From Desulfobacteraceae bacterium (GTDB lineage Bacteria; Desulfobacterota; Desulfobacteria; Desulfobacterales; Desulfosalsimonadaceae), in contig JAGGYV010000314.1 in NCBI GenBank assembly GCA_021162325.1, positions 1 through 24,045 of the forward strand: a stretch of 24,045 nucleotides of DNA. The letters run 5' to 3'. Both the position numbers and the translations under genes were made by a program. Below are positions 16,840 through 24,045 of the stretch, one piece after another; positions within the stretch are counted from its first letter, which is position 1, and every line of letters begins with the position of its first letter. The notes under the pieces were generated by a model, which did no database searches, was not told the DNA's origin, and saw only the letters and a list, made by a program, of their open reading frames with translations.

Positions 16840-18516
16840 TTATTGATATGCTTTTTCCATATCCTTAATTTTTACAATAATTTCATTAACTGTTTCTTTT
16901 AGCTCCCCGCCCATTTTTAAATACTCGTTGGGAAATTCATCTTTCATAAAATGCATTAACGCATAATACACCGGCTTGAAACGGTCTTTGAACTTATGGG
17001 AATTTTTATTAAATATGTTTAAGGCCAAATGATACTGTTTTTTGGCAATCAAAAGCATTAAAAACAGGCTGACATCTTGCGCATAATCTTCAAGAAATTC
17101 TTTATCCTTTAAAAAATTTTCCGCAACCTCAATGCCTTCTTTGAATTGATTGTCCCATAACTGGATAGTGGCAAAACCAAAAGTATTGATAATGTCAGTT
17201 TTTTTTTGATAAGCTTTTTTGGATAATTCAATTGATCGAGCTTTATTTTTATTTTGTTCAAAATATATCCATGCATGGTGGTAATCAATTTTACCCTGTT
17301 TTAATGCATTAAGATGACGGTGAGCCCGGCTTCCCAGTTCTTTTTCATCACACCAGATTTGCAAAAATTCGACAATAAAGCGGACCCTATGTTCATCCCA
17401 CTTTCGCCCCAAACGCATCAGGTACCAGATATTAAAAAACCGTTCGTAGATTCGGTATAAATTGTTTTTGGTATTTGTTTTTTCCTTTTCAATAATATGG
17501 AATTTTTCCAACTGTCCCAGCTGGGCGGACACGGCCTTGCTTTGTATTCTTGTTTTTTTGGCAATCTCTTTTGTGGTGACCGCATCCCAGTTTAACGCGA
17601 TGAAATCGACAATCTCCTGCTGCTGAGCGGAAAGCTTATCCATCCGGTGCTTATACAAAGGTGTTACGCTGTCGAGTATTTTTTCCAGATCCTTAAACGC
17701 ATTGCCGTTTTCATCGTCAACAAAAATTTCAAAAAGAATAATAATGGTCCGGATAACACCGCCGGTCAGCCTTCGCAATGCTTCAATCCGGCCGGGCTGG
17801 TTTTTGACAATATGATTGACCCGGTCTTTTTTGTAATGCCGGCCCAACCCCAGCAATAATTTTTTGGTTTCTGTAGTAGTTAGCCCCTTGAGATACGGCA
17901 TCTTAAAAAAATGGTAAAAAGGCTTTCCATAATCATGATGAAACTCAAGACTCACGGAAGAGGCGCCGATTACCCGAATTTCCGCTGACTCCATAAATAC
18001 TTCCCTGAGCCGGTGATGTTCTTTTTTTGAAAATTTTTCAAACATTTCATCAATATTATCGATAAACAGAATCAGCTTTTTTTTATGCTTAATCAGCGTT
18101 CTTTCCAGGAGTTCAAAACACTGGAATTCATAATCATCATCATAATCCAGTTCCTGCATTTTTTCATAAAGGCCATTTATTTCATTGCCTTCATCCAGAT
18201 ATTCCGCGATTGATTCCCACATTTTAAATAACTTGGTAATGCTGTACTGCTCTTCATTAAAGATGACCGGAATCATTCGGTTTGAAAGTTTCGGGTCATT
18301 TTTAATTTCATAGGCAATGCGCAGGAGCATCGTTGTTTTACCCTGCCCCCGGTTTCCCTGGATAATGTAATGCTGTTCCGGATGCTGCATTTTTGATTTT
18401 TTAATATCGTCAAAAATATCTCTAAATAGCTTTGCCCTGACAACAAAATTTTCAATCAACTCCTGTTTTGATTGCAACGCCGGATTGTATATTTTGGGTA
18501 AATCAACTGGCGACAT
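16840..18516 (-). CDS. P-loop ATPase with winged-helix and helical (TPR-like) C-terminus
   Basis: A 558-residue ATPase of the archaeal-ATPase/STAND kind. Walker A is GNRGQGKTT (54-62, Lys60), Walker B is LILFIDNIDE (148-157), and VIGASS (182-187) sits like a sensor strand. A winged-helix segment follows (~294-358), with TTKEIAKKTRIQSKAVSAQL as its recognition part, then FNIWYLMRLGRK. The last ~190 residues are helical and basic and may form TPR-like repeats. It is the second gene of a two-gene operon, its ATG lying 14 bases inside the preceding ATPase, with GGAGG upstream. The coding sequence is visibly richer in A/T runs than its neighbours. Role unknown; such ATPases occur in signalling, defence and mobile contexts. 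Confidence 0.75.
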   Translation of the reverse strand: MSPVDLPKIYNPALQSKQELIENFVVRAKLFRDIFDDIKKSKMQHPEQHYIIQGNRGQGKTTMLLRIAYEIKNDPKLSNRMIPVIFNEEQYSITKLFKMWESIAEYLDEGNEINGLYEKMQELDYDDDYEFQCFELLERTLIKHKKKLILFIDNIDEMFEKFSKKEHHRLREVFMESAEIRVIGASSVSLEFHHDYGKPFYHFFKMPYLKGLTTTETKKLLLGLGRHYKKDRVNHIVKNQPGRIEALRRLTGGVIRTIIILFEIFVDDENGNAFKDLEKILDSVTPLYKHRMDKLSAQQQEIVDFIALNWDAVTTKEIAKKTRIQSKAVSAQLGQLEKFHIIEKEKTNTKNNLYRIYERFFNIWYLMRLGRKWDEHRVRFIVEFLQIWCDEKELGSRAHRHLNALKQGKIDYHHAWIYFEQNKNKARSIELSKKAYQKKTDIINTFGFATIQLWDNQFKEGIEVAENFLKDKEFLEDYAQDVSLFLMLLIAKKQYHLALNIFNKNSHKFKDRFKPVYYALMHFMKDEFPNEYLKMGGELKETVNEIIVKIKDMEKAYQ

Positions 18517-19663
18517 TTTGCCTCCACCACATTCTTAATATTGGCGAGTTAAAGCGATACATTTTCTTATCATCACTATTATTGATATAGCCGTCATAAA
18601 CCAGAGCCCCGACAAGATCCTTGAATGTATCTTCAACCTTGTATTTAACTGCGATATTATGAATTTCAGCCGATCCGATGGTTTCATTTTCAGAAACTAT
18701 ATTTAAAATCTGTTTGGAAAAATTGTAATCATCGCCTTTCATGGTTGTCCGGAGCCGTGAGTGCCAGTGCTCGAAATGATTTCTCTGACCCAGCATATTT
18801 TTAAATACTTGATCAATATCTGCTATCGCAATGCTTTTCAGATTTTCATCACGATGCAGATCTTTTAAACCCTCTATGGACAGTTGAATATAAAAAGGAA
18901 TCAGCCATTCGATTTTTTTAAGAATATAATCAATTAACGGATCGGATAAATCAAACGGGACATTTTTTAAAAATCGCTTGACCAGATCTTTTGCTTCAAT
19001 GGGTTTGAGTGGCGGGATGACGAGGCGGGACAAATCATTGATAGTTTTTGGGGCATTCATTTTACCGACAATATTTTCAAGACCAATGGAGCCTGTATAA
19101 ATAAATTGGACATGTTGACTCACTTCATCATCCTGCCTTAGCTCCCGGTTACTGTGCATAAAATGTCTGCCAGCTTGTTCCCCTTCGTCAACAATTATAT
19201 TTTCAAGGGTCTGGGGGAATTCATCCAACATGATGATGAGTTTTCCTTGTCCCGGCTCAATGGATTTTAAGATATTTGAAAGCATCTCAAAATAATTCAA
19301 ATCATCTTTGACACCAAACTCAACCCCGTCTTTTCCGATTTTTGTAATCGACGGCATGTGTTTTTGGATAAACGCTGAAATCTTTTTTGAAGATTTGATC
19401 GCATCGGCTTTTAAAACCTTGTTGACCACTCTTCTGAAAAATTCATTTTCATTATTTATCGATTCCGTATCCAGAAACAGAAAATCAAAATTGTTTTTCG
19501 GGTTATCCTTTAAGTAATACATTACAGACGTTTTTCCAACGCGCCGGGGAGCGGCAATCAGGATATGATTCCCCGACTCAATCAAGTCCCAGGCCTTGCT
19601 AATGATATTTTTTCTAAAATAAAAATTTTCTCCCCTGGCAGGGGCTCCGGCATTAATATTCAT
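18503..19663 (-). CDS. AAA/archaeal-ATPase-family ATP-binding protein
   Basis: A 386-residue ATPase. The N-terminus GAPARGENFYFR followed by HILIAAPRRVGKTSVM (33-48, Walker A Lys44) is typical of a widespread bacterial and archaeal family (Arch_ATPase, MNS clade). Walker B is KLIIMLDEFP (141-150, Asp147, Glu148), and QFIYTGSIGLENI (~186-198) is the sensor-1-like strand. A C-terminal winged helix (~315-375) ends with FNSPILRMWWRQ. The ATG has AAGGAG 6 bases upstream. It starts an operon with a second ATPase, and two operator-like palindromes lie just upstream. No nuclease, protease or toxin gene is adjacent, so no function is assigned. Confidence 0.78.
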   Translation of the reverse strand: MNINAGAPARGENFYFRKNIISKAWDLIESGNHILIAAPRRVGKTSVMYYLKDNPKNNFDFLFLDTESINNENEFFRRVVNKVLKADAIKSSKKISAFIQKHMPSITKIGKDGVEFGVKDDLNYFEMLSNILKSIEPGQGKLIIMLDEFPQTLENIIVDEGEQAGRHFMHSNRELRQDDEVSQHVQFIYTGSIGLENIVGKMNAPKTINDLSRLVIPPLKPIEAKDLVKRFLKNVPFDLSDPLIDYILKKIEWLIPFYIQLSIEGLKDLHRDENLKSIAIADIDQVFKNMLGQRNHFEHWHSRLRTTMKGDDYNFSKQILNIVSENETIGSAEIHNIAVKYKVEDTFKDLVGALVYDGYINNSDDKKMYRFNSPILRMWWRQNVAS

Positions 19664-19678
19664 ATCTCACTCCTTTTT

Positions 19679-19723
19679 GACAATAGATTCATTGTTAAAA
19701 TAAATGACAATAAATTTATTGTC
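19679..19723 (-). promoter_or_regulatory. Promoter and twin palindromic operators of the ATPase operon
   Basis: A perfect 18-bp palindrome, GACAATAAATTTATTGTC (19706-19723), and a related imperfect one, GACAATAGATTCATTGTT (19679-19696), share the GACAAT…ATTGT(C/T) half-sites with centres 27 bp apart. On the minus strand TTGACA overlaps the first palindrome and is followed after 17 bp by TATTTT, a plausible promoter. The second palindrome falls just after the expected start of transcription. A dimeric repressor binding both would block initiation. Sequence is seen directly; regulation is inferred. Confidence 0.7.
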
Positions 19724-19739
19724 AACAAAAATAATTCGC

Positions 19740-20283
19740 TCTCTGTTCTATGACCACAAATTTTGTATTCCAGAAAGTCTGGCTTAAAAAACAAATGAGA
19801 AATAGCAAAATAGCACGGACCAAATCAAGCATTTGAAAATTTTGGAAAATATAAAAATTTCAGGACAGCTTACTTAATTATCCGTTGTTGAAAAACTGTA
19901 AAACGAGTGGGCAAAGGATCGAGGGAGACTCGGGCAACTAACCTCACATGTTATCCATAATTTTACAATACCCCTATGATTTTACACCATTTTTTGCCAA
20001 AGAGTGAACGCCGGGGGGAATCCCATTGCAGCACAGCCGAGAGCAGCTGGATTCCATGGGAAAAGGGAACAAAGTGTTTGAGCGGCCGAATGGCAATTTG
20101 CTTTGAATATAAAAAAATATAACTCAAGCCGATATCAAAACATTTCGAATAATAAAGCGAGTTTTTGATCCCGCCATGGAAAACTGCGGATCGAGGGAAC
20201 GTGATGCAGGGCGGGCTTTCTTTTGCTACTTTGCTTTGCCCGCCAAAAAAAAATAGAGAATGACTGCAAGGTACTATCCGCGC
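19740..20283. other. 544-bp gene-free stretch made of repeat fragments
   Basis: No credible coding frame was found. It contains an inverted repeat GGAATCC (20017-20023) / GGATTCC (20049-20055), and GTGTTTGAGCGG separated from CGAGTTTTTGATCCCGCC by ~70 bp of AT-rich DNA. Those two parts look like halves of one repeat interrupted by an insertion. A GC-rich hairpin follows at its right end. The whole reads as degraded intergenic-repeat material. Confidence 0.55.
20210..20244. repeat. GGCGGGC/GCCCGCC hairpin of an intergenic repeat
   Basis: GGCGGGC (20210-20216) pairs with GCCCGCC (20238-20244) around a 21-base T-rich loop. On the plus strand an A9 run follows, so it is not an intrinsic terminator in that direction. 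Together with GGATCGAGGGAAC just upstream it resembles a repeat often seen between genes in proteobacteria. Confidence 0.6.
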
Positions 20284-21081
20284 CTAATGCCACACATCCC
20301 GTTTATTAAATATGATAATGCTTAACATGAGAAACACAAAGACGGAACCTGTAGAAACGCCAATGGTCCACCCGGCATATCGGGCCCAGTCCACATAAAT
20401 ACCTTCCACCAGCTTTGCCATATTGTCGATGGGCAGAAACAAGTATTTTGTAAAAAGGTACTTTTGAAACAGGTTCATCTGGGAAAGAATCTGCATGAAA
20501 AAGTAGATGACAATAGCGGTGGCCACCGCCCCGCCGGACCCTTTGATCAGGATGGAAATAAAACAGCCAAAGGCAATCAGGGCGATCATGGCAATCACCG
20601 TAAGAGCCATCCCGCCGAAAAAAGCTGTCGACAGCTCTGATGCGGAAAACAACAAATAGTCGCCTTCCTTGATGGCCACCAGGCCGCCGAAGAAATGACC
20701 GAGCGCAAGACTGATAAAATGATAAAAAACGACGAGTCCGGTACTCAAACAAACCAGTGCGATGAATTTTCCGAGAATAAAATTACGGCGCTTCACATCC
20801 CGGACCAGTATATTTTTAGCGGTTCCCGAGGCAATTTCTTCGGAAAGGGTCATCGAAGAATAGGCTAAAACAATCAGCGCCAACAGCTGAAGACAGATTT
20901 TAAGAGAAAAGATGGCTACCTGGAAACCAGTTCCTAAATCATCGTTGGCAAGACGGGCTGAATGCTCAAAAAAAGCCGCACCGATTTGAATTGCGAAAAT
21001 AGCCAAAGCAATCCCGATCGCTGACCGCTTGTGGAACACTTTTTCCAGTTCAATTTTTACTAATATTGGAAGTTTATTCAT
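20284..21081 (-). CDS. ABC-2 type transporter permease
   Basis: A 265-residue integral membrane protein with about six hydrophobic segments (roughly 17-37, 57-76, 103-126, 150-176, 180-200, 240-260). The start KIELEKVFHKRS and the cytoplasmic loop SEEIASGTAKNILVRDVKRRNFILGKF are typical of NatB/BcrB-like ABC-2 permeases. It is the third gene of the operon and would pair with the ATPase encoded at 22959-23729. Substrate is unknown; relatives export Na+, bacitracin-type peptides or other toxic compounds. The Shine-Dalgarno is weak. A 220-bp repeat fills the space between this gene and the preceding FG-GAP gene. Confidence 0.83.
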   Translation of the reverse strand: MNKLPILVKIELEKVFHKRSAIGIALAIFAIQIGAAFFEHSARLANDDLGTGFQVAIFSLKICLQLLALIVLAYSSMTLSEEIASGTAKNILVRDVKRRNFILGKFIALVCLSTGLVVFYHFISLALGHFFGGLVAIKEGDYLLFSASELSTAFFGGMALTVIAMIALIAFGCFISILIKGSGGAVATAIVIYFFMQILSQMNLFQKYLFTKYLFLPIDNMAKLVEGIYVDWARYAGWTIGVSTGSVFVFLMLSIIIFNKRDVWH

Positions 21082-21091
21082 AATATTCTCA

Positions 21092-21311
21092 TTAGTTTCT
21101 TATCTCTGATTTTTGTGTTTTTTTGCAAACTTTTTTAAAAACTCAAAAAGTGTGAAGTGACTAAAGTGATCTAAAGTGCCTAACGTTGTGGACTGCGCAA
21201 AACGCGCAATCATTTTTAATATAAAAATTGAAAATGCCGAAGGCATTAACCATAACTTTAGCTCACTTCAAACTTTAGTTCACTTTTAACTTTTCCGGTT
21301 TATCCGGGTTA
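21092..21311. repeat. 220-bp dispersed repeat, copy B (inverted relative to copy A)
   Basis: It matches the reverse complement of 7382-7601 from TAACCCGGATAAACCG to AGATAAGANACTAA, with about a dozen differences or small gaps. Both central hairpins are preserved; a C-to-T change in the second keeps pairing as G-U. It lies inside the ABC operon, between the FG-GAP gene stop and the permease start, in the opposite orientation to transcription compared with copy A. Confidence 0.93.
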
Positions 21312-21315
21312 GGCT

Positions 21316-22965
21316 TTAATTGGTTATCAAAATCTGTACCTTCCCCTTTTCTTCAGTTACGGCACTGGGTGTAAAAATCATAACCACATCACTTTTGGCA
21401 TCGGCATTCACCTTGTAGGGCTTCACCATCAGTCCATTGTTCGGTATTTCAATTTCAAATTCAACATCTGGATCTTCTCTGGGTACACCGTCTTCCGGTG
21501 CATAGTGGACCTTCAACATTCCGTCTTGTGAACGCAGAAAATCCCTGCGCCCGTTTCCGTTAAAATCTCCGCCAAAGGTGGAGACCGGAAATCTTCTGCC
21601 CTTTGTATCCAGTTCAAACGTGACTTCCAGCTCAAAATCAGGTTTTTTGCGATATTGACCTGAATCGTCCATCACATACCATAAAACCATTATTTCAACA
21701 TCACCGGAGATCAGCATGGATATAAAATTAAACACACCGATTTCAATGATCGGTATATAGATATCCATCTTGCCGTCATTGTTCAGATCCACAATCTTGC
21801 TGTAAATCTGGAGCCCGCGGTTAATAATAATATGGTCCGGTACTTTATTAAAAATCCCGCCATTGTTGGAATTTTCAGGATCTTCATGCCCGAAAAAGAC
21901 CTGGAACTGTTTTTTGGGATTTAACGCGCCGCCTTTCATTGAAAACTTCTCAACGACCATGTCCAGCAACCCGTCATCGTTCAGGTCGGTTAATGAGGTG
22001 ACCCCGATTTTGTCTTTTAGCCGGTCGCGTTCGTGCAAACGACCAGGGCCGCTCATCGAGGTATAGGCCAGTGTTATGTCAAAATCAAAAGCAATAACCG
22101 CTGAATCGGCATTTGAAAATTGTCCGCCATCATTTTGAAAAAATACTTTAAGGTGATTACCGTGCACCGTGACAATATCGTTAAGCTGATCCCTGTTGTA
22201 GTCAAAAATAATGGTATTGGGGGTTAAAAACGTGGAAATCAGACTCCGACAGGCACCGTGTAACGACTTGATACTGTTTTGCATCGGACAATCCAGCGTT
22301 GCGGTCATTGTATATGTGCCGGCTGCCGGCTTATCTTCTGCCGGCTTATCTTCTGTCTGTTTGTCATCCGGCTGTTTGTCGTCGGGCTGAATGTCGTCGG
22401 GCTGTTTGCTGTAAATGACATAATGATGAAATTGCGGGATCAGGATTTCCTCAACCCCGTCATTGTTCAGGTCACGGGCAAAATTCAGACGCTCTAAAAA
22501 CGTCTGATCCGGAAGCTTAAAAATCGACGGTGTTTCAATAAACAGAACGGGGACCACATCATAGCGCCCATCAATTATTTTGTAATAAAAAATCCCTTCG
22601 CTTTTAAAAAAAAGAATTTCTTTACCCGGAGTAGAATCGATATCCGCAACATCATACACCACGGCATCAGGTGAGATTTCAAACCGATAGTCTGCCTGCT
22701 TGTTAAACCCCTTTGCGTGCTGATAAAAAACGGAAAAATAACGGGAGATACTTCCATTTTGACGTATGGCATGAAAAAACAGGCCGTCGTTTAAGCCGTC
22801 CGCGTTTAAGTCTTCAATGACGCAATCGATATAGTCGCCTTCAACGTTTAAATCATAAACAGTGAAAAAATCTTCATTTGATTTTGCGGCTGATAATAGT
22901 GGCAAACAGAGAAGACAAAAAAGAAAAACTGCCAGGAACAGGGGGAAGCATCGCTCGCTTAACAT
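21316..22965 (-). CDS. Exported FG-GAP/VCBS-repeat (beta-propeller) protein
   Basis: A 549-residue protein with a signal peptide (hydrophobic ~7-25, cleavage near LLSAA-K). It carries at least seven calcium-loop motifs of the type DxNxDGxxD: DLNADGLND, DLNNDGVEE, DYNRDQLND, DLNDDGLLD, DLNNDGKMD and DFNGNGRRD, plus weaker ones such as DIDSTPGKE. This is the FG-GAP/VCBS signature of integrin-like propellers. A Q/P-x-D-D-K low-complexity insert lies near 190-215. Its ATG overlaps the end of the upstream ABC ATPase gene by 7 bases and has AAGGA 6 bases before it, so translation is coupled. Location is presumably periplasm or cell surface. Its role in the transporter is unknown. Confidence 0.82.
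   Translation of the reverse strand: MLSERCFPLFLAVFLFCLLCLPLLSAAKSNEDFFTVYDLNVEGDYIDCVIEDLNADGLNDGLFFHAIRQNGSISRYFSVFYQHAKGFNKQADYRFEISPDAVVYDVADIDSTPGKEILFFKSEGIFYYKIIDGRYDVVPVLFIETPSIFKLPDQTFLERLNFARDLNNDGVEEILIPQFHHYVIYSKQPDDIQPDDKQPDDKQTEDKPAEDKPAAGTYTMTATLDCPMQNSIKSLHGACRSLISTFLTPNTIIFDYNRDQLNDIVTVHGNHLKVFFQNDGGQFSNADSAVIAFDFDITLAYTSMSGPGRLHERDRLKDKIGVTSLTDLNDDGLLDMVVEKFSMKGGALNPKKQFQVFFGHEDPENSNNGGIFNKVPDHIIINRGLQIYSKIVDLNNDGKMDIYIPIIEIGVFNFISMLISGDVEIMVLWYVMDDSGQYRKKPDFELEVTFELDTKGRRFPVSTFGGDFNGNGRRDFLRSQDGMLKVHYAPEDGVPREDPDVEFEIEIPNNGLMVKPYKVNADAKSDVVMIFTPSAVTEEKGKVQILITN
22325..22399 (-). repeat. 15-bp tandem repeat coding the (Q/P-x-D-D-K) insert
   Basis: Five to six imperfect 15-bp units such as GGCTGTTTGTCGTCG and GCCGGCTTATCTTCT lie head to tail. 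On the minus strand they encode QPDDK, QTEDK and PAEDK pentamers between propeller repeats of the FG-GAP protein. The unit is a multiple of three, so length variation would be in frame. Confidence 0.8.
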
Positions 22966-23729
22966 TGATTTTCCTTTTCGATTAATTTCAGAAAATAATC
23001 TTCCAGGGTCTGAACACCGTGCTCTCTCAGCGCATCGATCGCATCTGCGGCCAGTATTTTACCTTCATGAATAATGACGGCATGCGTGCATATTTGTTCG
23101 ATTTCTGAAAGTAAGTGGGAAGAAATAAAGATGGTCATTTTTTCCGTTTGGGCCAGGTGCTGGATCAGGTTCTTTATTTCTTTTCTTCCCAGCGGGTCCA
23201 GCGCGTTGGTGGGTTCGTCCAGAATCAGGAATTCGGGCTGGACCAACAGCGCCTGACCGATCCCTAATCGCTGCCGCATGCCCTGGGAAAATTCGCCCAC
23301 TTTAATATCTGCTGATCCGGACAATCCAACGATTTTTAAGATATGATCAATATCAACGACTTTGTTCTGCTGCAATCGGGTTAACAGCGCATAATTTTGC
23401 CGGGCCGTTAAATAATTATAAAACGCAGGGGCTTCAAACATAATACCAAGTTTTTGAAAAACCGCTGAGGAAGTGCCGTTCATAAGCACACCTTGGATTT
23501 CAACGGTCCCGGATGTCGGCGCCACAAGACCGGCAATTATTTTGATTGTTGTCGACTTGCCGGCACCGTTAGGGCCTAAAAATCCGGTAATACCGCCTTT
23601 CGGAACCTCAAAATTCAGACTTTTAAGGACACTCTTTTTACCAAACGTCTTGCAGAGGTTGGTAATGCGTAACGCAGCCTTTTGATTCAACTTGCCGGTG
23701 ATCGGTCGGCATTCGGATTCTTGATTCAT
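22959..23729 (-). CDS. ABC transporter ATP-binding protein (ABC-2/CcmA/BcrA type)
   Basis: A 256-residue ABC ATPase with every motif: Walker A GPNGAGKST (52-60), signature FSQGMRQR (147-154; the SQGM variant usual in drug or peptide exporters), Walker B LILDEP (168-173), D-loop NALDP and the H-loop histidine in SSHLLSEIE (His205). It powers the permease encoded two genes downstream. It opens the operon and overlaps the FG-GAP gene by 7 bases. The ribosome binding site before ATG 23729 is weak. Substrate cannot be told. Confidence 0.93.
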   Translation of the reverse strand: MNQESECRPITGKLNQKAALRITNLCKTFGKKSVLKSLNFEVPKGGITGFLGPNGAGKSTTIKIIAGLVAPTSGTVEIQGVLMNGTSSAVFQKLGIMFEAPAFYNYLTARQNYALLTRLQQNKVVDIDHILKIVGLSGSADIKVGEFSQGMRQRLGIGQALLVQPEFLILDEPTNALDPLGRKEIKNLIQHLAQTEKMTIFISSHLLSEIEQICTHAVIIHEGKILAADAIDALREHGVQTLEDYFLKLIEKENQC

Positions 23730-23777
23730 TATAAATTTCTACCCGCTATCATAGAAGTTATTTTATTTTGCTTTCGT

Positions 23778-23900
23778 CTATTTCCGTCGATGACATTCAC
23801 CACACAGAATAGGGCCGGTTTTTTGTTTCAGATGACAACCGCTGCATTGCAAGTGGTATGAACGAATCAGGCGACAGGTGAATTGTGCCCGCCAATTTTT
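23778..23900 (-). pseudogene. C-terminal remnant of a multihaem c-type cytochrome
   Basis: A minus-strand open stretch of 40 codons ends at TAG (23780-23778) and contains YHLQCSGCH and ILCGECHRRK: two CxxCH haem-binding motifs 18 residues apart, the layout of the C-terminus of a cytochrome c3-family protein. It has no start codon, and an in-frame TGA lies just upstream (23903-23901). Beyond that the sequence is AT-rich and shows no further CxxCH in any frame I read. It is therefore a 5'-truncated fragment. It ends 48 bases before the ABC ATPase start, so that operon may have been placed beside the lost cytochrome gene by rearrangement. Confidence 0.72.
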
Positions 23901-24045
23901 TCAATATATAAAGTAGCACATTCTTTCTTTTTTTTTTTAGAAAAAAATATCCGCAAGAAAAACCAATTTACTGATTATTCGATTAATCAACCCCGGATAT
24001 TTCTATTGCATGAAAAATCAAATAAATGGTATCTGATTGGCATCA
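23901..24045. promoter_or_regulatory. AT-rich region upstream of the ABC operon with a near-palindrome
   Basis: No gene is seen. A T12 run lies near 23927-23938. An 18-bp near-palindrome, TGATTATTCGATTAATCA (23972-23989, two mismatched positions), could be a regulator site for the ABC operon. Nothing identifies the regulator, and the window ends before the next feature. Confidence 0.3.

Noticed and set aside
20210..20244. GC-rich hairpin considered as a terminator for the ABC operon or ATPase region
   Set aside because: It is followed by an A run on the plus strand, and on the minus strand the T run precedes rather than follows the stem.
20306..20752. A 148-codon minus-strand frame within the ABC permease gene
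   Set aside because: Arg/Phe/His-rich out-of-frame shadow of the permease. The permease frame has coherent membrane segments.

Overview
The window is a bacterial chromosome segment that most resembles a sulfate-reducing deltaproteobacterium (Desulfobacterales). That assignment is an inference. It rests on the start of a 16S gene, a six-domain ribosomal protein S1 with a long acidic tail, a remnant of a multihaem c-type cytochrome, and several families of intergenic palindromic repeats. No phylogenetic computation was possible.

Region 1 (1-9.1 kb) runs almost entirely on the minus strand. The first 121 bases are the 5' end of a 16S rRNA gene, with its promoter and a boxA-like leader. Upstream of it lies a tight gene set: a DegT-type PLP aminotransferase, bioF and bioD. 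The stop codon of the aminotransferase abuts the ATG of bioF. Next come dnaE (replicative polymerase alpha subunit) and guaB (IMP dehydrogenase). A 167-bp element with terminal inverted repeats sits between the aminotransferase and dnaE and supplies the dnaE stop codon. A 220-bp dispersed repeat sits between dnaE and guaB.

Region 2 (9.1-13.5 kb) is housekeeping: a YciO-type YrdC protein on the plus strand, facing sppA and rpsA on the minus strand. A strong intrinsic terminator separates rpsA from sppA, and a hairpin lies just upstream of the rpsA ribosome binding site.

Region 3 (13.5-16.8 kb) is on the plus strand. It holds a bile acid:sodium symporter homologue with an extra exported N-terminal domain, a palindromic repeat, a membrane-anchored calcineurin-like phosphoesterase whose longest reading frame begins falsely inside that repeat, and a TPM-domain gene that looks truncated at its 5' end.

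Region 4 (16.8-20.3 kb) is the most accessory-looking part. It is an AT-rich two-gene minus-strand operon of P-loop ATPases of the archaeal-ATPase/STAND type, overlapping by 14 bases. Its promoter carries two related palindromes 27 bp apart, one of them a perfect 18-mer overlapping the predicted -35. About 540 bp of gene-free, repeat-derived DNA follows.

Region 5 (20.3-24.0 kb) is a minus-strand ABC-2 export operon in which an exported FG-GAP (beta-propeller) protein is encoded between the ATPase and the permease. The second copy of the 220-bp repeat lies inside this operon, inverted relative to the first. Just upstream of the operon is a 40-codon remnant of a c-type cytochrome with two CxxCH motifs.

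The best candidates for something undescribed are the twin-palindrome ATPase pair, the ABC/FG-GAP operon, and the 220-bp repeat, whose two inverted copies keep their internal hairpins.
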